A stretch of DNA of 64,000 nucleotides from Bacteroidota bacterium (GTDB lineage: Bacteria > Bacteroidota > Bacteroidia > Bacteroidales > SKPS01), in contig JAKLII010000009.1 in the NCBI GenBank assembly GCA_022709695.1, positions 1-64,000 of the forward strand. Reading direction: 5' to 3'. The notes beneath the pieces were generated by a model. The model did not search any database. It was not told where the DNA came from and saw nothing but the letters and a program-made list of their open reading frames with translations. How positions within the stretch are numbered: position 1 is the stretch's first letter; every line of letters starts with the position of its first letter. The translations under genes and the position numbers were made by a program. Below are positions 25,787-33,685 of this stretch, piece after piece.

Positions 25787-27278
25787 TGAATACCTGTCCG
25801 ATCCATCCCGCCACATCCGAAGCCAGCATGGCATCCAATCCGATGGTTTGGGCGGCCAGTTCAGCAGCCCTCCCGTGGATGAACACCCCAAGCCTGGCGG
25901 CATCCCATGGGGTATAGCCCCGGCACAGAAGCCCCAGAATGATCCCGGTAAGGGTATCACCCGATCCCCCTTTTGCCAGGCCGGCGTTGCCGGTAAGGTT
26001 GAAGGAGCATTGCCCCTCCGGATCGATGACCACCGTAAAGGCGCTTTTGAGCACCAGATAGCATTTGCATTCTGATGCAAATTCAACAGCTTTCTGCAGT
26101 CGTTCAAAGTCGTTCCGGCAGGTACCGGCCAACCGTTCAAACTCCTTCGGGTGGGGTGTGAGGATGGTGTCCGGAGGAAGCATTTTCAGCCATTCGGGAT
26201 TGGAAGCGAGGATATTCAGGGCATCGGCATCGAGTACCAGCGGCCGGGCATTGCTCTGCAACAGTGAACGGAGTGCAGCCGCGGTTTCGGTACGGGTACC
26301 CAATCCGGGGCCCGCAGCAATGGCTGAAAATCCTGAAATATCAGGTATTTCCAGGATCCGGGATTCATTGGTGCCAAAGCTCAGCATGGCTTCGGGAAGG
26401 GCTATGTTCATCGCAGAGGCAAGGCATCCGGGGATGTGGGCAGTAAGAAGTCCGGCCCCGCTGCGCAGGGCTGCTTTCGCCGACATCAGCGCAGCCCCTC
26501 CCCTCTCCCGGCTGCCTGCCAGCAGCAGGCCGTGTCCGAAATGCCCTTTATGGACTACCCGGCTTCTGGGCCTGAACAGGGAGGCAGCCTCTTCGTTTGC
26601 AAAAAGCGTCCACGGTGTAGAGGCACATCCGATAAATCCTGCATCCAGGCCAATGGGAACTACCCCCACGGGGCCTGTATACCGGAAATTGCCGGGCATC
26701 ATCATGGCCAGTTTGGGAAGCTCCAGAGAAAGGGTAAGCGATGCCTTCACGATGGCTCCGGCAGCTTCATCGGTAAAAGCATCGGCAAACAACCCCGAGG
26801 GGATGTCGATGGCGATGATGGTGCACCCCGAACGGTTCATTGCGCTGATCAACCCGGCGGCACGTCCGGTTACCGGCCGCGACAAGCCCGAGCCGAAAAG
26901 GGCATCAATAATCACCACATGCTTTTGAAAAACAGGCGTTTCCTGCTCTGACGCCATGAATGCAACCGGAATCCCTGCTTCAGAACAATGCTTCAGGTTG
27001 ATCTCAAAATCAGGAGATCCTTTTTCCTGAAGCTTCAGCACATATACCTGTACGCTGTAACAAAGGGTATTCAGGTGCCTCGCAATCACCAGACCGTCGC
27101 CACCGTTGTTCCCCTGTCCGGAAACCACTACCACAGGCGTATCCGGATCCACTTCACGGGCAATCACCTCCACACAGGCCATCCCTGCCCGTTCCATCAG
27201 GTCCACCGATGCAACGGGCTCATGGGCAATGGTGTATGCATCTGCCTCCCGCACCAGCGATATCGGCAATATCTTCAT
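25764..27278 (-). CDS. nnr: bifunctional NAD(P)H-hydrate epimerase / ADP-dependent dehydratase
   Basis: 504 aa, full length for the fused enzyme. N-terminal YjeF epimerase (about 1-210) with GNNGGDGLVIARHL; C-terminal ribokinase-like dehydratase (about 225-500) with AAGPGLGTRTET, ILTPHPKEFERL and GSGDTLTGIILG. It repairs hydrated NADH/NADPH (NAD(P)HX) in the cytosol. The last five residues and the stop come from a heptamer array, so the native C-terminus has probably been changed by the repeat. Three bases separate it from the upstream small membrane-protein gene at 27282, suggesting co-transcription. Confidence 0.95.
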   Translation of the reverse strand: MKILPISLVREADAYTIAHEPVASVDLMERAGMACVEVIAREVDPDTPVVVVSGQGNNGGDGLVIARHLNTLCYSVQVYVLKLQEKGSPDFEINLKHCSEAGIPVAFMASEQETPVFQKHVVIIDALFGSGLSRPVTGRAAGLISAMNRSGCTIIAIDIPSGLFADAFTDEAAGAIVKASLTLSLELPKLAMMMPGNFRYTGPVGVVPIGLDAGFIGCASTPWTLFANEEAASLFRPRSRVVHKGHFGHGLLLAGSRERGGAALMSAKAALRSGAGLLTAHIPGCLASAMNIALPEAMLSFGTNESRILEIPDISGFSAIAAGPGLGTRTETAAALRSLLQSNARPLVLDADALNILASNPEWLKMLPPDTILTPHPKEFERLAGTCRNDFERLQKAVEFASECKCYLVLKSAFTVVIDPEGQCSFNLTGNAGLAKGGSGDTLTGIILGLLCRGYTPWDAARLGVFIHGRAAELAAQTIGLDAMLASDVAGWIGQVFKELEIRN

Positions 27279-27281
27279 GGT

Positions 27282-27683
27282 TTACAGATTGAACATCTCA
27301 TTGATGGCCTCAGGATTCATGACCAAAGTGCCAAGCATGGCAATGTAAATGATGACAAAAATCAGATACAGAATACTGAGGACCAATCCAATAATAGCAC
27401 AAACCCGTCCGGCTTTGAAATTCTTTACTGAGGAGATGGTGTACCTCTCCGGTTGCGCATTCACAAGGGTATTGGCCTTGCCGGCAAGCACCAGTGCAAT
27501 GATGGCGAGCACCATTCCCGGAATACCGTAACAGAAACAGGTCACAATGCTCAGGATACCCATTACAAGAATACCGGTTGAATTGGGCAAGGTTTCCTGA
27601 AATCCTCCCACGGCATACTGATCTACAGGGGTTTGTCTGACGGGTTCCTGTTCGGAACCGAAGCGGGTTTCTTCTGAATTCAT
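27282..27683 (-). CDS. small membrane protein (DUF4190-like, CCC-motif type)
   Basis: 133 aa. A polar N-terminus (about 1-40), then two TM segments: GILVMGILSIVTCFCYGIPG MVLAIIALVL and AGRVCAIIGLVLSILYLIFV. The layout fits the DUF4190-like family of small Bacteroidota membrane proteins. Function unknown. It precedes nnr by three bases; its own ATG follows an AAATTAG array. Confidence 0.7.
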   Translation of the reverse strand: MNSEETRFGSEQEPVRQTPVDQYAVGGFQETLPNSTGILVMGILSIVTCFCYGIPGMVLAIIALVLAGKANTLVNAQPERYTISSVKNFKAGRVCAIIGLVLSILYLIFVIIYIAMLGTLVMNPEAINEMFNL

Positions 27684-27687
27684 GGTA

Positions 27688-27780
27688 TTAATTAGAAATT
27701 AGAAATTAGAGATTGGTTGTTTGAAGTATATTATTTGATCTTTGAACGTTGATCCTTGAACATTTGAACATTTGAACTTC
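27688..27780. repeat. AAATTAG heptamers plus 8-mer GAACATTT compound array
   Basis: Three ATTAGAA units end four bases before the start of the gene at 27683 (minus strand). Farther out come TTGATCTTTGAACGTTGATC and two GAACATTT octamers. On the minus strand this is the same module order as 8780-8882. Confidence 0.8.
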
Positions 27781-27785
27781 ACAAA

Positions 27786-28094
27786 CTAATGTGATTGATG
27801 TATCATTTTCAGAATATAGCTGACCACGATAATTGCGACCGTAAAGATAAAGGTATATTTCAGGATGACGGCACCATTCTTCCACTTGAATATCAAATGA
27901 AGGCACAGGAAAGTGATCATGAAACATATCGGGATCAGCGCAGGATAGGTCTGGAGACTTTCGGTCAGATCACCGCGCAGCAAGGATGCCATACTCCTTT
28001 GCAAACCGCAGCCGGGGCAATCGACACCAAGAACTTTTTTATAGAAACAAGCCATGGAATGGCTGTCGAGCCATTCGGCTGCCCGTTGGAACAT
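27786..28094 (-). CDS. DUF2752 membrane protein
   Basis: About 103 aa from the ATG at 28094 (MFQRAAEWLDS). A promoter box at 28110-28117 lies just upstream, which excludes the TTG at 28112 as start. DUF2752 signature VDCPGCGLQRSMASLLRGDL followed by two TM segments. Function unknown; the CPGCG motif is the family's hallmark. It follows the zinc-ribbon gene by 42 bases but has its own promoter. Confidence 0.85.
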   Translation of the reverse strand: MFQRAAEWLDSHSMACFYKKVLGVDCPGCGLQRSMASLLRGDLTESLQTYPALIPICFMITFLCLHLIFKWKNGAVILKYTFIFTVAIIVVSYILKMIHQSH

Positions 28095-28109
28095 CGCGTG
28101 ATTTTTCAG

Positions 28110-28117
28110 CAAATATA
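28110..28117 (-). promoter_or_regulatory. TAnnTTTG -7 box for the DUF2752 gene
   Basis: TATATTTG on the minus strand, 15 bases before the ATG at 28094. It supports that start. Confidence 0.6.
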
Positions 28118-28136
28118 GGGGGCAGCGCTATACCAG

Positions 28137-28553
28137 TCAAGATTTCTGCGGTTCATTTTGCGGATTATCCTGAAGGCATTCCATGATCCTGGTTTTAAAC
28201 TTCCAGCAGGTCATCTGGCGGATCTCCAGTTCGCGGGACAGGGACCACGAGGAGATGCCGGGCTGGCTGCAGCATCGCCACGCAATGCGGAACGCCTCCT
28301 TCAGCGGGATTCGGCAGCGGTGGAATGGGGTATCAACCGTGGCAGACTCCTCTGATTTGCACCGGGTGCAGCGCCGTGCGTGGGGTCGTTTGCCGTTGCA
28401 GTAATGATGATTGCCGCATTTCCGGCATACGAAACCCTCCTTTCCCCATTTCAGCTCTGCCAGGTATGCATAGCAGGCATCATCATCAGGAAATTTTATT
28501 TCGAACACCTCAGCAGTAAGTCCCGAAAAATCAGGTTTAATCATCTGTTTCAT
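28137..28553 (-). CDS. orphan IS1595-type transposase zinc-ribbon protein
   Basis: About 138 aa from the ATG at 28553 (MKQMIKPDFSG). A promoter box at 28578-28585 lies between this ATG and the upstream in-frame ATG at 28622, so the longer form is unlikely. It contains the zf-IS1595 ribbon CRKCG...RRCTRC followed by ATVDTPFHRCRIPL, and an HTH-like tail (SWSLSRELEIRQMTCWKFKT). The DDE (ISXO2-like) catalytic domain that should follow is absent; the next gene is DUF2752. Either a truncated IS1595 transposase or a domesticated DNA-binding protein. No terminal inverted repeats were recognised. Confidence 0.75.
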   Translation of the reverse strand: MKQMIKPDFSGLTAEVFEIKFPDDDACYAYLAELKWGKEGFVCRKCGNHHYCNGKRPHARRCTRCKSEESATVDTPFHRCRIPLKEAFRIAWRCCSQPGISSWSLSRELEIRQMTCWKFKTRIMECLQDNPQNEPQKS

Positions 28554-28577
28554 CTGTTTCAACCCTAATTCAGACTG

Positions 28578-28585
28578 CAAAAATA
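28578..28585 (-). promoter_or_regulatory. TAnnTTTG -7 box for the zinc-ribbon gene
   Basis: TATTTTTG on the minus strand, 25 bases before the ATG at 28553; divergent from the box at 28627. Confidence 0.55.
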
Positions 28586-28626
28586 AAAAAAAGTGATACT
28601 TATGCGATTTATTTGAAAACATTTTT

Positions 28627-28634
28627 TACCTTTG
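28627..28634 (+). promoter_or_regulatory. TAnnTTTG -7 box for the thioredoxin operon
   Basis: TACCTTTG, 46 bases before the ATG at 28681. Confidence 0.65.
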
Positions 28635-28680
28635 CGCTGTTTTTACGGATATGATTAACCCAATAACACAGAAAGATACC

Positions 28681-29256
28681 ATGAACAGAACCCTTGTGAT
28701 GATGCTTGCCGTTATTGCGGCCGCTCTTTTCGGATGCTCTTCCCGCACTCCCGACAGCACTTTTCAGGAAGTGGCCGGCAACGTACCGGGCACCCAGACA
28801 GAGCAGACTATAACAACCCCTCCCGATTCGGTGCCTGCTGCAGCAGAGGTAAAACCATCATCGGTTGCATTCAGCAACAAACCGGTGGAACTCACTACGG
28901 CTGCTTTTAAGGAAAAGGTATTCGACATGGACAAGAACCCTACCCAGTGGGTATACAAAGGTGGCTTACCGGCGATTGTTGATTTTTATGCCGTTTGGTG
29001 CGGCCCATGCAAGATGGCGGCCCCTGCCCTCGAGGAACTGGCAAGGGAATATGCCGGTAAGGTACACATTTTCAAGGTAGATGCCGAAAAAGAACGGTAT
29101 CTGTCGAGCTATTTCCAGGTAAGCGGTTACCCCACTTTTATGGTAATTCCTGCCAGCGGGCAGCCCAGGATCTTTACCGGGCTTCCGCAGGGTGTCCGTA
29201 CCCAGGCCGACATCAAACCGGCCTTTAAACAGATCATCGAAAACGAACTTTTATAA
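28681..29256 (+). CDS. thioredoxin-domain lipoprotein
   Basis: 191 aa from the ATG at 28681, which begins a lipoprotein signal with lipobox ALFGCSS (Cys19); the in-frame ATG 10 codons upstream would spoil it. A Pro/Thr-rich linker (about 20-65) leads to a complete thioredoxin domain with active site WCGPC (Cys107, Cys110) and the cis-Pro in VSGYPTFMV. It is probably a membrane-anchored periplasmic thiol-disulfide oxidoreductase. Its cytosolic partner gene trxA lies 27 bases downstream, suggesting that the pair acts on both sides of the membrane or arose by duplication. Confidence 0.9.
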   Translation: MNRTLVMMLAVIAAALFGCSSRTPDSTFQEVAGNVPGTQTEQTITTPPDSVPAAAEVKPSSVAFSNKPVELTTAAFKEKVFDMDKNPTQWVYKGGLPAIVDFYAVWCGPCKMAAPALEELAREYAGKVHIFKVDAEKERYLSSYFQVSGYPTFMVIPASGQPRIFTGLPQGVRTQADIKPAFKQIIENELL

Positions 29257-29283
29257 TCATTAAACACTAAAGAACAGCATATT

Positions 29284-29646
29284 ATGATTGAGCATCTGAC
29301 CAAAGAGACTTTTCTGGACAAAGTATTCAACTACGAACAGCACCAGGAATGGAAATTCGAAGGGGAACTCCCCTGTCTGATTGATTTTTACGCCGACTGG
29401 TGCCAGCCCTGCAAGATGGTTGCCCCCATTCTGGAAGAGCTTTCCAAAGAATACGAAGGAAAGATTAACATTTACAAGATTAACACGGAAGACCAGCAGG
29501 AACTGGCAGGTGCTTTTGGCATCCGCAGCATCCCGTCGTTATTGTTTGTTCCGATGGCAGGGCAGCCACAGATGGCCATGGGAGCCCTTCCGAAGAACAG
29601 CTTTAAGGAGGCGATCGATTCCATTCTTCTGGGTTCCCAAAACTAA
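29284..29646 (+). CDS. trxA: thioredoxin with WCQPC active site
   Basis: 120 aa cytosolic thioredoxin. The active site is WCQPC (Cys40, Cys43) in place of the usual WCGPC; cis-Pro in IRSIPSLLF. The Gly-to-Gln change at the first active-site spacer alters redox potential in other thioredoxins. It may supply electrons to the PrxQ-type peroxiredoxin at 12.0 kb. Second gene of the operon from the promoter at 28627. Confidence 0.9.
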   Translation: MIEHLTKETFLDKVFNYEQHQEWKFEGELPCLIDFYADWCQPCKMVAPILEELSKEYEGKINIYKINTEDQQELAGAFGIRSIPSLLFVPMAGQPQMAMGALPKNSFKEAIDSILLGSQN

Positions 29647-29676
29647 CCGAACACCAAAATTACAGGAGGGCATTAG

Positions 29677-30321
29677 ATGACCCTTTCTCCTGCTTTGTTT
29701 CCCCCGGTTGGATATATGGCCATCTGGCTTTTCCATCCGGGGGTTACTGTTGAGGCACATGAGCATTTTCAGAAGCAGACGTATCGAACACGCTATCAGA
29801 TTGCCGGGCCAAACGGGATGCAGATCTTGCAGGTTCCCGTAACCAAAGGTGGCGAACATCATTGCAAAACCACCGACACAAAGGTACTGTACCACGGTTC
29901 ATGGCCGGTGTTTCACCTCCGTTCACTGGATACGGCGTACAATAAGGCACCCTACTATCTTTTTTACAGGGATGCCATAGAACAGATCCTGAACCAACCT
30001 TTTCCGAACCTTTGGGAGTTGTGTAAAGCCTCCACTGAGTTATCTGGATCCCTTTGTGGTATCACCAAAGCGGTATTGCCCACCGGATCATTTGTCCCGG
30101 CAGAAAACCCGGAGCGGGACTACAGAAACCTGATCCATCCCAAGAAGCCCCTGCCATGGGAGGGTTTCGCAGATTTGCCCACCTATCACCAGGTTTTCAG
30201 CGACCGTTATCCTTTTCTGCCCGGCCTCAGTATTCTGGACCTGCTGTTTAATGCAGGGCCTGAAGCACAAACCTGGTTACAGGGGTATTACAGGAGTATT
30301 TCCGACACCCTTTCTGCATAA
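29677..30321 (+). CDS. WbqC-like family protein
   Basis: 214 aa. Starts LSPALFPPVGYMAIWLFHPG, then VEAHEHFQKQTYRTRYQIAG, typical of the WbqC-like family (PF08889). Members are found in polysaccharide clusters but their activity is not settled. No signal peptide, so cytosolic. It follows trxA by 30 bases and probably belongs to the same operon; the NlpC-like gene starts 73 bases later. Confidence 0.85.
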   Translation: MTLSPALFPPVGYMAIWLFHPGVTVEAHEHFQKQTYRTRYQIAGPNGMQILQVPVTKGGEHHCKTTDTKVLYHGSWPVFHLRSLDTAYNKAPYYLFYRDAIEQILNQPFPNLWELCKASTELSGSLCGITKAVLPTGSFVPAENPERDYRNLIHPKKPLPWEGFADLPTYHQVFSDRYPFLPGLSILDLLFNAGPEAQTWLQGYYRSISDTLSA

Positions 30322-30394
30322 TCATTCCCAAAACAGGGAATTTTACCCGTTTGCATTGATATTTTTTGTAGGTTTGACCAAACTTTTTGCCGCT

Positions 30395-31189
30395 ATGTTT
30401 GGTATCTGCAGTGTCCCCGTTGCTCCGGTATATGCCTCCCCGACAGACCGTTCTGCTATGGTAAGTCAGATTCTGGCGGGTGAGAAGATAGAAGTACTTG
30501 AACTTGAAGACCCCTGGATCATGGTTCTCAACCAGAATGACCATGTGCGGGGCTGGGTCGACCGTAAGATGTTTGAAGAACTCTTCGAAGGGGAGGACAA
30601 TGCTTTTGCCGGGAAGCCTACTGGGGTAATCAAACCACCGATGTACTGTGCGCGTGACCAATATGGCAGAAATTTCTACCTGCCGGGAGGATCAAGGCTT
30701 TACCAGCATGGGTCTTCCATTGCCGTGGCACCCGGTCGCAACCTGGAAGGGGATGTCAGGCAGCATATCTTTATGCCGGCTTACACCTCGGGAAAAGAGA
30801 TTGTAACAACTGCCCTGTTGTTTAATGGAGCCCCTTACCTGCGTGGAGGAAAAACCATCTTTGGAATGGATAATTCAGGCCTGATCCAGATTTCATGTTG
30901 CCTGAACGGCATCCGCATACCAAGAAGTCTTGAAGATCAGGTGGAAACAGGAACCGTGGTCAGCTTTAATGAAGAGGCCCAACCCGGTGATATCGCTTTT
31001 TTTGAAACGGCTGAAGGATCGATCATCCATGCAGGATTTGTGATGGATGGGGGAAGGATTGTGCATGCCTACGGAGAGGTGAGGGTTGATCTTTTCGATC
31101 ATGAAGGGATTTTCAACAAACACACCCGGCAATACACCCATAAACTCAGGGTGATCAAGCGAATCCATGAACCCCACGTGCATAACTGA
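30395..31189 (+). CDS. NlpC/P60-like protein with catalytic Cys replaced by Asn
   Basis: About 264 aa from the ATG at 30395 (MFGICSVPVAPVYASPTDRS); the ATG at 30251 lies inside the WbqC gene. Residues about 15-70: bacterial SH3 domain (MVSQILAGEKIEVLELEDPW ... RGWVDRKMF). About 140-264: NlpC/P60 domain. The nucleophile position, normally GMDCSGL, reads GMDNSGL (codon AAT, Asn160), while the His motifs HAGFV and IVHAYGEV are kept. The usual Bacteroidota homologues cleave gamma-D-Glu-diamino acid bonds in peptidoglycan; this one is probably inactive as a Cys hydrolase and may bind muropeptides. No signal peptide is evident. Confidence 0.85.
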   Translation: MFGICSVPVAPVYASPTDRSAMVSQILAGEKIEVLELEDPWIMVLNQNDHVRGWVDRKMFEELFEGEDNAFAGKPTGVIKPPMYCARDQYGRNFYLPGGSRLYQHGSSIAVAPGRNLEGDVRQHIFMPAYTSGKEIVTTALLFNGAPYLRGGKTIFGMDNSGLIQISCCLNGIRIPRSLEDQVETGTVVSFNEEAQPGDIAFFETAEGSIIHAGFVMDGGRIVHAYGEVRVDLFDHEGIFNKHTRQYTHKLRVIKRIHEPHVHN

Positions 31190-31222
31190 CCATCCGCATG
31201 AAATCAAACCCAAACACCTGAT

Positions 31223-31966
31223 TTACACCTGCCCCGACCAGATTTTCCAGGAGGCTTGTGCCTGTGCGTACAGCATGGTGATTCCGCCGAATGTAAGACA
31301 TCCCTTCTTCTTTCCCAATGACAGAAATCTTGTTTCAGAGGGATTGTATACCAGATCCATCATTACCTCATTCCCCGTAAGAAACTCATACGGGACAGGC
31401 GGACACCCCTCCACATCAGGCCACATGCCGGCGGGCGTGCAATTCACCAGCAATGGATAATTCCGCAGCACCTCCGGGGTAATCTGGCTGTACCGGAGGA
31501 TACCGGGGGCATCCTCTCCGCGGGTCACCATAACAGCCGGCAGCCCGGCATCGTCAAACACATATTTTACAGCCCGGGCCGCTCCGCCGATACCCAGTAT
31601 CAGGGCTCCGGGCATCTCCCTCCACCCTTCCACAAGCCCAAGCATCACAAGGAATCCTTCCACATCGGTGTTGAAGGCATGCATCTTTCCATTGCTGATC
31701 CTGATGCAGTTGGTGGCCCCTGTTTTCAGCACGGTATCGGACAGAGTGTCGCAATACCGAAGAATCACCTGTTTGTAAGGGATGGTGACATTGAAGCCGG
31801 CCAGGGAAGGATGATCCGCCATCAACCGGGGAAGCAGGCTGATCTGTTCCAGCTCAAAAAGCCCGTAGGCTGCATCGATTCCGTTGCGGGAGAAAAAACG
31901 GGTGAACCAGTCCTGTGAAAAGCTGTGCTTCAGACTTTTACCTACCAGTCCATACAGGGGTTTCAT
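31223..31966 (-). CDS. aroE: shikimate dehydrogenase
   Basis: 248 aa from the ATG at 31966 (MKPLYGLVGKSLKHSFSQ); the reading frame is open to 32218 but that part shadows the DUF368 gene. Shikimate-site HSFS and catalytic Lys in NVTIPYKQ, GATNCIR, NTDVEGF, and NADP-binding GIGGAARAV are present. It reduces 3-dehydroshikimate in aromatic amino-acid synthesis. Shorter than E. coli AroE (272 aa) but typical of Bacteroidota. The ATG overlaps the stop of the upstream gene by four bases (ATGA), so translation is coupled. Last gene of the comA-popT-aroE operon. Confidence 0.94.
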   Translation of the reverse strand: MKPLYGLVGKSLKHSFSQDWFTRFFSRNGIDAAYGLFELEQISLLPRLMADHPSLAGFNVTIPYKQVILRYCDTLSDTVLKTGATNCIRISNGKMHAFNTDVEGFLVMLGLVEGWREMPGALILGIGGAARAVKYVFDDAGLPAVMVTRGEDAPGILRYSQITPEVLRNYPLLVNCTPAGMWPDVEGCPPVPYEFLTGNEVMMDLVYNPSETRFLSLGKKKGCLTFGGITMLYAQAQASWKIWSGQV

Positions 31967-32868
31967 GTGGCCTTGCCCTTTGCTTCGCCCTTTCGCTCCA
32001 GGAGCACCAGCAGGAGTATGGCACTTGCCATCAGCAGCAGGGCGAAAACCAACTCCATATTCAACTGTGGCAGGTTCCACACATATCCGGTCACTATCTC
32101 TTCCTCGCCATACATTGTGGTGATGCTGTTTTTCCATGGCCATATCACACCCATTGATCCCACCATGAAACCTGTAAGGAGGGATAAGGTCTGATTCCTG
32201 AACTTTCTGAACACCCACGACAGCACATACGAGAAGCCCAGAAGACCTAATCCGGCTCCCAGAAAGAAAGGAAAGAGGATCTCAAGCCGGAGATGGTTAA
32301 TGGACTCAATTACCACCAGCTGGTAATTCCCCATGATGATCAGCACAAAAGAGCCCGAAAGTCCCGGCAGCACCATGCTGCACATCGAAACGGCACCGCA
32401 GACCATAAGGTACCAGAAGCCATCATCTTCGCGGGCTGGGGTTATAAAGGTAATTCCGGCAGCAATGGCAGTGGATACAAGACCTGCCAGTACAACGGTC
32501 CAGTCCCATTTGGTGATGGTACGGTACACATACCAGATGGAGGCAAGGATCAACCCGAAGAAGAATGACCAGATATATACGGGATAATTGGTGAACAGAT
32601 AATCGAACAATCGGGCCGCAGAGAAAATTGCGATGATCATCCCGGCGAGGATCAGCGAAAGGAAGCCCAGGTTAGTGTGGGCTGCAAATTCACGGAAGCG
32701 CCCTTTTGCCAGGAGTTTAATTGCGGTGAGGTTAAAGGATTTTATCGCGTTGATGAGCGGCTCGAAAACACCTGTGATCAGAGCGAGGGTTCCTCCCGAG
32801 ACACCCGGGATTACGTTAGCGGTTCCAATGGAAATGCCTTTCAGCAGAAGGATCAGTGAACGGATCAT
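31963..32868 (-). CDS. DUF368/PopT polyprenyl-phosphate transporter
   Basis: 301 aa, about eight TM segments. Starts with the DUF368 signature LKGISIGTANVIPGVSGGTL and repeats it in the second half as MVLPGLSGSFVLIIMGNY. DUF368 (PopT) proteins were shown to return undecaprenyl phosphate to the inner leaflet for wall and polysaccharide synthesis. It lies between the ComA-like gene (18 bases) and aroE (4-base overlap) in one operon. Confidence 0.9.
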   Translation of the reverse strand: MIRSLILLLKGISIGTANVIPGVSGGTLALITGVFEPLINAIKSFNLTAIKLLAKGRFREFAAHTNLGFLSLILAGMIIAIFSAARLFDYLFTNYPVYIWSFFFGLILASIWYVYRTITKWDWTVVLAGLVSTAIAAGITFITPAREDDGFWYLMVCGAVSMCSMVLPGLSGSFVLIIMGNYQLVVIESINHLRLEILFPFFLGAGLGLLGFSYVLSWVFRKFRNQTLSLLTGFMVGSMGVIWPWKNSITTMYGEEEIVTGYVWNLPQLNMELVFALLLMASAILLLVLLERKGEAKGKAT

Positions 32869-32886
32869 AATGGTTAGGGTAAATGG

Positions 32887-33642
32887 TTACATAAATCTGG
32901 AAAATGTATCGCCGCGCAGCCCGGTGCGAAGGGTTTCGAGGGAAATGATCTCATTGGGGGCTATGTTGCCGAGGTTAACTTCAGCACCCAGGGCATTGAT
33001 AAACCAGGCCTGTTGCGACTTCAGCGGAGCCTCCCACATGATTTTCTCTGATCCGGCAGCTTCGGTGATGGCAGTGATCAATCCGGTCTGTGCCTTGCCG
33101 GAAGCATCATAGATCCCGACGGTACCGCTCTCACGTGCTTCCGCGATGACGATTTCGGAGCCCGCCCCGATCTCCTTCATGGTCATGGCTACCCAGTGGG
33201 CATCTTCGATATGCACCGAAGCATCCTTGCTGCCTACCTCTGACAGGACAAAATAGTCTTTTGCAAACCGGTTAATATGGCTGCACTTCACCTCGTGGGG
33301 CATCTCCATGGAGCCGTCGGAAATTTCAATGGCATCGCACCCCAGGTAAGTGATCCACTTCAGGTATTCATCCACCTGATTCCTGATGGTAAAAGCCTCG
33401 AACAGGGTGCCGCCGACGTACACCCGGATACCGGCCCTGCGGTACACAGCCACCTTTTCGGCTACGCGGCCCGAAAACAGCGAAGTGCCAAATCCGAGTT
33501 TGATAAAATCGATCAGGGGGCCTGCCACATCCACCAGGTCTTCCGCTTCACGAAGCGAAAGCCCCTTGTCCATCACCATCGAAATTCCCCTTGTGCGGGG
33601 TTTCATCTGCCTTTCGGGCAACAGCGTCATCATTGGGAACAT
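32887..33642 (-). CDS. comA: phosphosulfolactate synthase (ComA family)
   Basis: 251 aa. TIM-barrel enzyme with family motifs RTRGISMVMDKGLSLREAED, DFIKLGFGTS, GIRVYVGGTLFEAF and DAIEISDGSMEMPHEVK. ComA adds sulfite to phosphoenolpyruvate to make (2R)-phospho-3-sulfolactate, the first step of coenzyme M synthesis in methanogens. In a bacterium without other coenzyme M genes nearby it more likely feeds sulfolactate, cysteate or sulfonolipid synthesis; that role is inferred. comB and comC are not in the window. The start could also be Met4 or Met5. First gene of the operon with popT and aroE. Confidence 0.88.
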   Translation of the reverse strand: MFPMMTLLPERQMKPRTRGISMVMDKGLSLREAEDLVDVAGPLIDFIKLGFGTSLFSGRVAEKVAVYRRAGIRVYVGGTLFEAFTIRNQVDEYLKWITYLGCDAIEISDGSMEMPHEVKCSHINRFAKDYFVLSEVGSKDASVHIEDAHWVAMTMKEIGAGSEIVIAEARESGTVGIYDASGKAQTGLITAITEAAGSEKIMWEAPLKSQQAWFINALGAEVNLGNIAPNEIISLETLRTGLRGDTFSRFM

Positions 33643-33685
33643 AGTTTTTCAGGTTTTTGGTGATAGAGATCAACGAATTAAGGGA

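Noticed and set aside
31967-32218. Longer N-terminus of AroE
   Set aside because: The extra 84 residues are a shadow of the DUF368 gene; AroE starts at MKPLYGLVGK.
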